Assembly (NCBI RefSeq): GCF_031753505.1
Contig: NC_089681.1
Span: 34,267,368 to 34,331,367, forward strand
DNA from: Anomalospiza imberbis
Taxonomy: Eukaryota > Chordata > Aves > Passeriformes > Viduidae
DNA: 64,000 nt
Direction: 5' to 3'
Below, one piece after another: positions 41,564-52,435 of this stretch. Position 1 is the first letter of the stretch. Each line of letters begins with the position of its first letter. The notes under the pieces were generated by a model that saw only the letters and a program-made list of their open reading frames with translations, was not told the DNA's origin and did not search any database. Both the position numbers and the translations under genes were made by a program.

Positions 41564-43780
41564 GTAACCAAATACAAATGCCTCATAAAAAGGATTCAAG
41601 ACATTTCTTGCAATAAACTCGAAGAACTTAGGTGTTCACTGTAAAATTATTGGAGTTTGCTAATGGACAGGAGAATTAGCTTTGTTCTCAGTGTGACAGA
41701 TATATCTGGACACTTAGCATTTGTTGACACCAGTACCTAAATGAGGAAAAGACAGGTTGCACATCAGAATCCAAGTTCAAAGATTTTATCCATATCTTAA
41801 CACCAGTTGGATATATATGTATATACTCAGATAACCCAGCCCCAAGTCACCTCTGAAAAACATGACACAATTTCTGATTTTACTTTTAGATAACTACAAT
41901 TTCAGTACCTGTACCTTAATGTCAACATTGCTCATAATGGCTTGTGAGTCTCTCTATATTCTCCAGATGCCTCCCTTCTGACTGAAAAAAAATTCTGAGT
42001 GACTGTAGCTCTTCTCCAGGTACACCTAGTGAGCTGGTAGGCAAATAGGTTGCAGTCTAACTCTCATCTAAGTGCTTCTGGAATCTGAAACAAAGAAGGC
42101 CTGATCCCAAGTACATACATTTCTAACATCTAATACAAATGAGGATATAAAAATCTTAGAGTTTTTGACCTGGCAACTGGGAGTTTATAGTCCAAACTAA
42201 CAACATACACTCCTGTGAATGTGCTTATCCCAAGACTGCACCCCAGTGGCCTGACTGTGCTCTAGAAAAGGAGCAATTTTTTATCTCTTCTGCTGTAGCT
42301 GTACAGAATATATACAGATATACAGCACTGGACTAGCAAGAGCTTAAGACAGAACCACCTCAACAGCTCCTCTGCTCTGTCCTATCACACCTCCATACTA
42401 TTCTGCAGTAGCTGAAACACTACATAGCTGCCACTGCAGGATGCATAAGCAAATTATTTTTCAGCAGACAGATTGTTAAAATCTAGGTTGAGAAAAAGTC
42501 TCATTTCCCATAGAAGCACAGTTAAACAGTCCTGTATGGGAGGCAAACAGCAAATTTCACAGGAAGGGCAAAAGAGAAGCAGATTTCTTCCATTTCACCC
42601 CATTGTGTTCAAAGCAGACCTGCTTTCATGTATCACAACTTCAAAAAACCTGCCAGAGCTTTGTATTTCCACACTGCACTAACAGCCCTGCTCCATGACA
42701 CACTTCAAACCAATTCTGAATGAAACAGAAAATGGTTGTGGTTCAGCACATTCGAAATGCCCTCAGTGTCTGTGATTTTCTTTCCTTTGAACATGAGCAG
42801 AGTCCATTTTCCATGCTGGTTTATTCTTTGTCCTCCCCACTGAGTCTGTTTTAAGGAAGGTTCACAGGGATTATTAGCATTTTGAAACATGGAAATAGAA
42901 CTCAGTAGAAGAACAGCAGAAGGAGTTCCTCACTTTATATCAAATTTTCTACTTCTTTGAAGAAAATTTTGAACTGCTTTGAAATTTACTGAAATCCTGA
43001 CTATCATGAGGGATATGTCCCCATTTATTTTGATCTAATGTGGCCTAAGGCAAATATTGTTGAGAATACCTAAGGAGAAAGTAGGAATTTCCACCGGTTT
43101 TGTGCCCTTCTCATTCTAAAACACAATACAGAGAGTTGTCTCACTTGTATTGTAGCTGGTATAGAATAATAGAATATCTGTTTCCTGTTCTTCTGGCATG
43201 CAGATAAACGAAAGACCATCAGGAAGGCTCATATTCTACTTTCATGACACTGAACTGATTTTTTTTTTTATAAGGTCATTTAGATCATAGAACTTAGAAC
43301 ATTATTGTGCACAGGGTGCATTTTTACCACAGCTGCTGAGAAGCAGAAAGCATTTCAGTCACACCTCCATCTTCACAGTCCTCTCTTTGCCTGACTCCTC
43401 ACCACTAGGAAAAGTGCTCATGCAGGGAACGCCAAACATACTGTGGCCATCAAGAGACGTGCTGAAGGCACAATAAGCCAATACGATCAGTGTGACTGGA
43501 ATACTAGCTTCTACTGCTCCTCTGAAAGGCATCTCACCTGGCTGAATAAATGAGTTTATTAAATGAAAATAAATTAGGAAAATTTCTTAAGATTTCATTT
43601 AATATATTGTTTTGTTACTGAAGAAAGTGGAGAGACATTGATTGTCTTTCACATTAGATATAAAAATAGGAGTTATTTAAATTTTTTTTTAAGAGTTATT
43701 ATCTAATTTTTCTATCTAAAATAGGAGTTAGGTAGGGGTTTTGTGTTTATTTAAATATAAGGCCTAAGACTAAATGAAAC

Positions 43781-43826
43781 TCTCTTGAATTTTCATGACT
43801 GAAATTTCTCTTGAAATTTCATGACT
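43781..43826. repeat. Tandem 26 bp duplication
   Basis: TCTCTTGAATTTTCATGACT at 43781-43800 is repeated as TCTCTTGAAATTTCATGACT at 43807-43826, one mismatch in 20 bases, period 26 bp. Confidence 0.85.
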
Positions 43827-46800
43827 GCTGTGTTGTGAATACCCAGATAATGCAATTTAGTCCTATGCTACAGTTTCAAGTATTAATGCCTTCTGTCAAA
43901 ATCATGGGAAGTAGTCCAGAAATTAAAGCCTCCTGTCTGTTCTGTCTGTATCAGGCCCACAAATGTCCTTTAAAATTGGCACATGACTGTAATTATTTCC
44001 CTGTTTCCCAAGCTACTAATTTTCCAGGGTGTGCTGTCAAAATTCCAAACACCTACTCAACTTCTTAACGTATAAAAGCTTTATGTATTTTCCTATTTTG
44101 GAACAGCATCTAATATATTGCTAAGCATTCAATCAAGCTTCACTTTGTCTTGACTTTGAATTCAGCTGCCACTCAACATATTTTGAAATGTATTACAATA
44201 TGAGCAAGTAGCACTGATTAGCATCAGACATTATTTCTGTCTTAATCTGGGTGATACTTTGTCATTAAGTTTTATGATGATGCACTGGCTGTAGATAATA
44301 CAGTGCTGATGTTCATTTGCTTGCAGTCATGTCCTGTATTGGTTTGATTAGACCTACTCTATGGATGGTTGATGACAAAACCTCATTGATTACATGTGGT
44401 CTGCTTCTCATTTCCAGTCAAGCTTTCTGTCTTGAGACATGAATAGTTTCATTAATTAGGTGAACTAAACACGTTGACAACCATTCAAGCTAGTCTGGGT
44501 CTGGCACAATAGTGCTGGTATTATGGATTCATTCTCTGCAGTCAATGAAAATTTGGTTATTCATTTAAATGAAAGCAGAATCAAAACCTATTGGTGTTCC
44601 TTTCATTTGATTATGCTCCCAGAATATATCCAGTACAATTTCCTCCTACTTTTAGAGGCTGTTATACTTCACAGGGAAAGATACTGATTATTTATTCCAG
44701 ATGCTAAAATCCCTCCTGCCCTGATAAAGAACTCTAAATAATTAATGACTAGCTAAAACCTAGAGCTTGGAAAAAATCTAGATATAAATTAAAATTCTAA
44801 CAATTTATATTGAGTCTTCTATAAAGCATGCAGCTGTTTATAAAACATGAACTGTGTTAAATACTTGGAAAAACTAAAGCCAGATCTTTAGGACCTTCCA
44901 GTGCTGTGTTTACACTGCTCAGCATTTGCCTTATCTTACACTCCTCCTAAGTACCCTGTGTCTTTTTCCACCTCTCCAATCCTGATTACATTCTGGAGAT
45001 CCATTTTCAGATCATTTTGCCAAATTAGGGATATAGACACTATATCCCTTTGTACACTACCCTTATTCCCAAGATTAAAATCAATGGAAGAAGCCTACCA
45101 TCTACCTTGTGACTGGAAATGGGCACTTCCCCTTCCCCTCCCCATTAGTCTAAGTCATTGGTCTGCTTCAAGACAACACAAGCCAGGAGTATGTTACACA
45201 TGGACACACCTGTACCAGCACTGGATATTCCTCCTGGGAAGCAGCAAGAGCTGGTCCACTCCCTGAAGGAGGACAAGCCGGGACTTGTAGGTGAACACAG
45301 TGCAGTGGCCTCCCACTGAAAGGACCAGGAAAACAAAAGGCTCTGCTGACAGTCCAGGGATGATCAGACATGGCAAAATATTGAAGCAGGTTCAGGGTCC
45401 ATCCAGAAAGTCCTATCACAAACAGCAGAAGGTGGGACTACAGGCAAAGCTAACCATAGCCCAGGTTTCAAGGTTCACCTAGGATATGAGGCTGCTGACA
45501 GGAGCTGCCCAGAATGCGTTTTGGGCAGTTAGGGCATTTTAGTGTCCTCAGAACACTGGCAGCTCCACAGAGCAAAATTAATATGGAAATAAGGAAGGGG
45601 GAGCAGGGAATCAAGTACTATCTGGGAAAGCAGTTTCAGAGAATTAAGATTCTACAAGCAAGAATGAAGTAACTGTTAGCAATTCCACTTCATTAGTATA
45701 AGCTTCATCTATCCTGTTTCTGCATGACATAATGAGCTATTAAAAAAGCCTCCAAAGCAATCAAATGCATACTAAAAGTAAGTTTATGAGTAACATTCAA
45801 AAGGATGTGTCTTCACTGTCAAAGCTTAGCAGATACATATTTTGATGGGAGGCAAAGATACATTAACTTTTTTGAATCATGAACTCACACCGTGCTCATT
45901 TGACATGTAAGTGTATCAAGTGCCTTTGCAGACTTTTTGACTTTCAAATCATGATGATACAACACTTTCTCATGAAAGATGCAAAATTACTAGACACCCA
46001 AGTGCTACCATGGTGTAATTGATTATCTTTCTCAACAGTTATTTCAAAGCACTATTTATTCCCATTGTGTATGCTGCTCAAGAAAAGAATTCTTTGCACT
46101 TATTTCTGAGGTATTCATGGCAGCAAGACCACAGAAATGAGGAGCACTGAAAAAAAGAAACCTCACTTGTAGAAAAGCAGACTGTATTTGAAATCCTGTG
46201 GTCACTTCTGCTGCTGAATACTTTAACATGCCATGCTGCCTTTCTTCACAAAATTAGAGAAACAAATACATAGACACAAGAAAAAAAAGCTATCTTTCAA
46301 GTCTAGTTATCCAGAAATACTTACATCCTACTTCTTGCTTGCATAAGATGGAAAACAAAAGGGATTTTACAAAGTAATTGTAGTTGCTTTTGGTCCAGTC
46401 TCCACTGTTTCTTTCAGTCCTGAACATCTGTTGATCACAACCATGTAGAAATCAGAACTCATTTCATATAGAGACAACTACTCTGCAAGGTCTAATAGTT
46501 CATCAGCTTTCAGTCCTACAAAAGAAACAGTGCAAGTGCAACTCCTCAACCCCCTGGCATCCCAAAAGATCCCTCTGAAAGATCAGTCATTTATTGGTGT
46601 TTTTTTAGTACAAGGAGCAGAACACTTCACACTATGTTTGTCAGATTACCCCTTGTGCACAGCAGTAAGCAGAAAGTCCTCAGACAAAGAAGTGCAGAAA
46701 TGGTGGATATTCCAGAGCTTCGTGGAACAGTGGTGGCACCACAGGGCCAGAAAGCAATTTTCATGCCTGTGTCTCTTCCAGCCTTCACAAAGTAGAGCTG

Positions 46801-47065
46801 CCAAAAGCCAGGGGCTACTGCTTATGCATAGTTCAGTTTTCCAATGGATATAAAGATGTATTTCAATTACCAGCAATGAACCTAGACTGGGCCTGGGTTT
46901 TCAGAGGAGATTCTTATTATAAAGGTTTATTTCTAGTTCAATTTTTGTTCTCTTTCTGCAGAATTCCTAAGCAGGCACACTGAAAGGGCTAAAGAGTCTC
47001 AACCCCCTCCCTCGCAACTTCTTACTTACAAATAAAGAGGTTTGCAGTGCCATATTATGAATGGT

Positions 47066-47071
47066 TTTATT
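47066..47071 (-). terminator. PREX2: Candidate distal PREX2 poly(A) signal
   Basis: AATAAA lies on the minus strand within GAGAGCAATAAAACCATTC, about 5.3 kb downstream of the PREX2 stop codon. As I recall, mammalian PREX2 has a 3' UTR of several kilobases, which fits this distance. The hexamer alone is common in AT-rich DNA, so the choice among several candidates is a guess. Confidence 0.35.
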
Positions 47072-48396
47072 GCTCTCTGACACTTTGTAATACATTGTTA
47101 CCATTCCAGACTTTACTATGAAACTAAAAAAAATAAAACATGGATCTAAAAGTACACAGTGTTAGTTTTACCCATAATCAATATAGTAACTGATTCAAAG
47201 TATGCTACAGAGGCACTTTACAAAATAAAGGAAAAAGTAATTTAAATCCATGTTCCAAGGATTTTAATTCCAAAGGTTACTTCCAACAAACTCAACTACT
47301 TACAGAACTGCTAGTTTGATTGTTTTAAAACAAAAGTTGACTGAGGCATTCTGTGTATGGCTGTACTTACACATATTTCAAAGCAGTCTCTTTCTCATAA
47401 CATTTCAAATGGTCTCTTGTGCTTAATGAGATGTTAAAAAATATATTCATAATCTGAAAAATGTGTGCAATACTCAATGCAGGAATTAAATTTAATTTTT
47501 AAAGTGTAACACAAATATAACCAAATACATACACTATATACAGGGCATAAAGAAGTTAATAAGGCTGCTTAGATTTTTAAATCTGGCATATGATACTGCA
47601 GATAGGACACACATACACACAGAAGATGTTGTAGGTATTCCCATGGAAGTCCAAATCTGAGTACTTGCAGAAATATCCCAGCTACTTTGAGCACTCTATT
47701 GGACTTTCAAAATGAAGTAGAAGTTATTTCTAAAGCAGATTTCTAATATGGAGATATAGATTTTTAGAGAAGAACATAAGAAAAAAAAAGCTTGATTAGC
47801 CTCTGGACAATCTGAAATTCTCACCAGCGTTAACATCTGCATGACTGTGCGTGCTGTATATTCATTTATACATACATAACAAGAAAGCATAAACCCACAC
47901 CTTCTGGCAGGAAAAGGGAAACATTCATAATAATAAAGTTTCTTCAGGAAAACTTGGTTGATGTATACAGTATATAGAAAAATCCTACACAATTGTCAGC
48001 ATACAAAATATGAGTTCAATATCTTTTTATACTTCAAAACCTAATGATGAAAAATCCAGGTATCCTGAGTCAGATATGTACTGCACATCTAATTTACCAA
48101 TGCCAGAGTACTGTTGGAGTACAATTAAAAAAGCACTACCTGCATTTATCAAATACAGAGATAAAATACATAAGGCAATGCATTATCTTTTCATACTGTT
48201 AAACACAAATGGCACAAAATATGCGTAAAATGCTGGAAGACATATCCATGAAGGAACTGTAAAGAGTATGGAACAATATGTAGATATATACTACAGTTAC
48301 TGATTTTCTCATTTAAATGAAATGAACGACACTTTCCTTTTTTGAGCATCATGCTTAACCATGATGTGTATACTCACATTCAGGCAATTGTCTTAA

Positions 48397-48398
<2 letters not shown>

Positions 48399-48435
<37 letters not shown>

Positions 48436-48471
48436 TATATATATATGTATATATATATATACACACACACT
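48399..48471. repeat. (TA)n microsatellite followed by (CA)5
   Basis: About 70 bp of alternating TA, interrupted by AAAA and by single G, then ACACACACAC. It is self-complementary and likely polymorphic. It sits within the probable PREX2 3' UTR. Confidence 0.95.
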
Positions 48472-49744
48472 ACATCTGACAATGAATCAATGAATTAATA
48501 AAACACGTTTGCTTGTGAATTTCTCTGGCTAAAACCAGATCAATAAAAGTGGTTAATTTTTTTCCATTAAAGGATTCTAACAAATGAAATTAGGTATGAC
48601 TACTGTAAATCCTTGTTGACTAAAGTTTAATTGTCTTGGCTCTAAACTAGTAGAAGAGCAGTTCTGATCACTACTGACTGCATTAAAATAAACAAATACA
48701 AACCATCCAAAAACCTGATGCATTTGCTAAAACCCAGTGAAATCTACCCAAAAAGCCACTAAAGATTCCAACTGTCTCAGTAGACATGAAATTGGTTGGT
48801 TGCTTCAGCTGACAGCAGGAATATTTACTTTAAAATGGATCTCTAAACACAAAGTCTGACATGGAAAAACTGGACTATATACATATTTATATTTATTTAC
48901 ATTTACAATCTACAAGGAAAATAGCTATTAAAAATAACTAATATGGGGAACTAGACTGAATCAATGGCCATTTCATAGACTAAAGACTGTTTAACATCCT
49001 ATTATTCATAGAGGATGGTTACAAAGATAGGCCAAACATCCTCAGCTCTATTTGAAATCTATGTTGTCTCCAAGCATGGATGCTATGGCAACTCAGCTGT
49101 TCCTGGGTCTGTAACCCTCTCTTTCCAGGCAAGCATTGAATCATGGTAGTACTTGGTAACGTATGCCTCTATATCCTTGAATTTATTCCCAGAAGAATTA
49201 CACTTTCCTTGGGTGAAAAAGTAAAAATTACATACAGAAAATGCTTTCGCTAAACCAGTACAACACACTGTTGTAAAAAAAGGCTACATGGCCCAATTCT
49301 GTCAAAGCAAAGATTTAAGAAGCTATAGGTGATACAATTCTTGTAAATCACCCTTGATCATCTCTCCTTGTCACCTGTGAGTTTAAAAATTTATAAGAGA
49401 ATAAACATACTGTGATAAGAATGGATATTTTTTTACTCTGCAAGTGCATCTTGTATAAGGAATAAATATGTCTATATATATACCAAACAAGATAAACAAC
49501 TTTAATGATGAAAATATGTAAATTTATATTTTAAGAACGGACTTATTAAAGTACATTTAATGTTATTAGAAGGCAACAGAATGGTGTCAGAATGTGCAGT
49601 GCGCTCTAAAAGCAGAGGGACAAGAAAAGCAATCTGAATTCTACACAATGTTTCAGACAGGCCATTGAAGATCATTTTGGGAAATCAGGTCCCCACTTTT
49701 TAATAGACAGTAAGTGGGCCATTTATGCCCCATTTCCTCTGAAA

Positions 49745-49840
49745 ATAGGTTGGACTCGATCTATAAGTTAGAGTCAAGGATCCCAGAGATCTTTTCTAAC
49801 CTAATTGAGTCTGTGTGTTACTGTGGAATCATATTTTTAT
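49745..49840 (+). mobile_element. CR1 LINE 3'-tail fragment
   Basis: Read on the plus strand, GGTTGGACTCGAT, then GGATCCCAGAGATCTTTTCTAACC and ACTGTGGAATCAT, match the sense 3' terminus of CR1 (a GGTTGGACTAGATGATC-like block, a CCTTCCAACC-like block and the terminal ATTCTATGAT-type repeat). Only the last hundred or so bases are present. It is antisense to PREX2 and lies in the probable 3' UTR. Confidence 0.65.
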
Positions 49841-50814
49841 GTGTTACCTGTAATCCCAGAAAACCAGGTCTTAAGTTTCTCAGCTACTTTGATACCAGGC
49901 TAAATAGACACTTTACTTTCAGTATGGGTCACCAATAACGCTTATAATGCTTAATAGGTTTTTGAAAACTGTCTCTAGAGGGGGCAAAAAAGAATAAAGG
50001 ACTAAAATTTAGATACCAAAATAAAAGGTCAAGATTTCTGATGCACACTCATGAAACAACAGCTAAAGAATTTTGTTCAGTGATTGGCTTATAACTATTT
50101 GTCCCTTACAAATATCTATTATTCCATGATCTCAACAACAAAATGAAATAGGGAATTATCATACAGGGAGACTATTTTGGAGTATTTGCACTCCTACCAT
50201 TTTCAATGCTATATAGGAAAAAAGCAATTGCTAGTTACAATAATGTATGTACATGCAACAGATTTTGTCCTCTAGGTTATTTTATTGTGCACAGGCTCAG
50301 CAGCTCCATGCAGCCAACAGGTGACTTCCCTCATAGTAAACCAAACCTCATGTGGGGAAACCTCACAGGAAGATGTGAGCTCAGAGCCGTTGGCTTGAGG
50401 TGCTTATGGCTTCTCTGTACTTCTGATGTCTGAACAAGCAGAAACTGAAATTACTGGTGCTTTTGCCTGGAGCAGGAATTACTGTAGTCAATACTGCTGC
50501 TCTGAATGAAACACATCTGAAAGTATGAGACCCTGACTAAAACAGCAATTATAGAAAACATAACTCTTTCTTATGTGTAAGCATTAGGTCATGCTAGACA
50601 AAAGCCTTTAAAAGTAATGTTTTTGTTGTTTTTTGATTTTGCTTCTGTGTATTTAAGTTTTTTAATCAAAAAGATCATGGTTCAATAGTTTCCAGTAACT
50701 ATGAAAGAGAATAAACCTTAAAGCACAAAGGGGAAGTTGTTACTGGAGTGTTCATTTCTGCATGCCTTTGTCATAGTTTAAGGCAAACATTTTCTTTTTA
50801 TGGTAGGACCAGTA

Positions 50815-50895
50815 ATAGATATGTCTACATAAATATATACATGTTGAAATGTACATACATGCACAGACATGTATATCTGTGAATATATAAAAATA
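50815..50895. repeat. Degenerate TA/CATA simple repeat
   Basis: Interrupted ATA, TACATACATG and ATGTATAT motifs with alternating purine-pyrimidine character form a degenerate simple repeat in the probable PREX2 3' UTR. Confidence 0.5.
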
Positions 50896-51168
50896 TTTAT
50901 TTTCTTAGCAAAATTAAGGTCTGTGTAAAAACATTTAGAATACTGAAAAAGGTAGGAGCTCTAATTCCTCCTTTGGAGAAAAGTAACAAGTTCCCTAAAT
51001 ATCCTCTAAAAAGACCCACTCTTTTCAAGAGTACAATTCCTTTTTAATTCTCACTTATTTCATTGTAGATTGATAGATTCATAAATATTTAGATCATACA
51101 CAAAAATTATGTTGTGAGGTTTGATTGCTACAGCATAACTACAGTCCACTGTTGTACAAAAAATAAAT

Positions 51169-51174
51169 TTTATT
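51169..51174 (-). terminator. PREX2: Candidate proximal PREX2 poly(A) signal
   Basis: AATAAA on the minus strand lies about 1.2 kb after the PREX2 stop codon. A T/GT-rich stretch (AATTTTTGTGTATG on the minus strand) follows about 60 nt downstream. This fits a proximal cleavage site, but the T/GT element is somewhat far and the hexamer is frequent here. Confidence 0.35.
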
Positions 51175-52389
51175 CAGACAGTATGTGTCTTGCTCTAATG
51201 GAATACATAGCTACTGCTGCAAGTAGAACTCTTTCAGTTTTATGGTTTTTGTTTTAATGTGCTCATATATAAATCCTCATTTGGGGGCATTTGAAAATGA
51301 AAATTCTTTGGCCAAAAGAACAGCCAAATGCAGATAAATTCTCCCTGGGCTCTCTAAATAGTTAGTACAATTTCAGAATAAATCTTTAACAATTACCACT
51401 CCAAAGAACCAAGATGCTATACAAAACAATTCTGACAAAATGTGGAAAATGGTGGCATAAAACATCAAAACCCCAAACTATGCTTGAACTTCAACCAGTC
51501 ATTTCCAGTTTAACAATACTGACTCATGTCTGCCTTATGCAGATTTGTTAGTGTAGTGCTATAGAAGAAAATACACAACTCAGGAAAACTCTGAAGCGCA
51601 GAGATGTAATAATGTAAAACATCTATTAGAGACTGAAACTCAGCCTAACAATGGATGAAGATCAGACTCATCCTTCTCCTTCATTATAATGGCAGCTGCA
51701 AAAGGGCAGAACATTACCTTAGATGCCATACCATGAGGCACTCCTAATGCCATGTAGGTCCTCCTTCCAAAGCAGTGTGACAAGCACTGCTTCAGACATG
51801 GCTGAGTTTACCGATTACAAGCACTCACTCCTGCAGCCATTAAACACAACACTGAAATGAGCGTTCCGTCTTTAAACCTCACATTATATTCTTGAAACAA
51901 TAAAGTTAACATTCCAGACATTAAGACGGTGGCAGGAAAAAAGCTTTCTCAAGTGCAAAGGGCCCCATATGAAGTGCATGCTCATTATCAAACCTAGTTT
52001 ATCTAGGCTTCCACAAGATCATATTGTGCATAGTGTACAAATTAAGACATTCCCTCTGACCAAGACTTCTTTTCAAGCTGCTGGCTATCCCTATCATGTG
52101 GCTGAACAAGACACATCAAATTAATCTGATCCCAGTGTTAAATTACCAAGGAAGAGTACTGTCCTATGAGTGTAAGGCTGGAGTGCACAGATTTCAGAAA
52201 TGCTTTTGGGAAGACATCTTTCAATGCCAGTAGGTAATATTTAAAGTATTTCTTCCTTTGTCCTGAGTAAAAGATTTTTTTTCTGATTTATCAAAGCTGC
52301 AGGGACATACTGCTATAGTGCATTTGGATTTTTGTCATATAATCCCAGTATCCTAAAGCCCATTACTGGGTTGTTTTCTGGAGCAGATC

Positions 52390-52435
52390 TCATTCTTCTC
52401 CAACAGGTGGTGGTGGCTGGCACAGCTTGTATAAT
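52390..52435 (-). CDS. PREX2: PREX2 last coding exon (C-terminus and stop)
   Basis: The exon starts at 52435 after a pyrimidine-rich acceptor (TTTTTCATTGTCAG on the minus strand). Its first base A completes an Arg codon with AG from the previous exon. The translation is R-LYKLCQPPPPVGEE followed by TGA at 52392-52390, which matches the C-terminal tail of P-Rex2 as I remember it (LYKLC, four prolines, a small residue pair, EE). P-Rex2 is a PIP3- and G-beta-gamma-activated guanine-nucleotide exchange factor for Rac and also binds PTEN. Its catalytic DH-PH, DEP and PDZ domains are encoded outside the window. A 66-codon minus-strand ORF at 52313-52513 covers this exon in the wrong frame. Confidence 0.93.

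Larger units (their letters stand above)
21200..47060. other. Intergenic region between PREX2 and C8orf34
   Basis: About 26 kb of AT-rich sequence without a recognisable exon, RNA gene or intact transposon. The visible structure is simple repeats (35402-35421, 41513-41563), small direct duplications (28395, 43781), a mildly GC-richer block (35630-36300) and many short chance ORFs. The longest of these (44901-45266, 121 codons; 46530-46853, 107 codons) show no family signature. Distal regulatory elements of either gene could lie here, but this cannot be decided by reading. Confidence 0.6.
47072..52389 (-). other. PREX2: Probable PREX2 3' UTR
   Basis: This is AT-rich sequence following the PREX2 stop codon with no further recognisable coding exon. 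It contains a proximal AATAAA (51174-51169), a TA microsatellite and a CR1 3' tail. If the distal signal near 47.07 kb is used, the UTR would be about 5.3 kb; if the proximal one is used, about 1.2 kb. The extent is inferred and not fixed by the sequence. Confidence 0.5.

Noticed and set aside
44901..45266. 121-codon plus-strand ORF in the intergenic region
   Set aside because: Low-complexity hydrophobic and aromatic composition without a known signature; a chance ORF is the simplest explanation.
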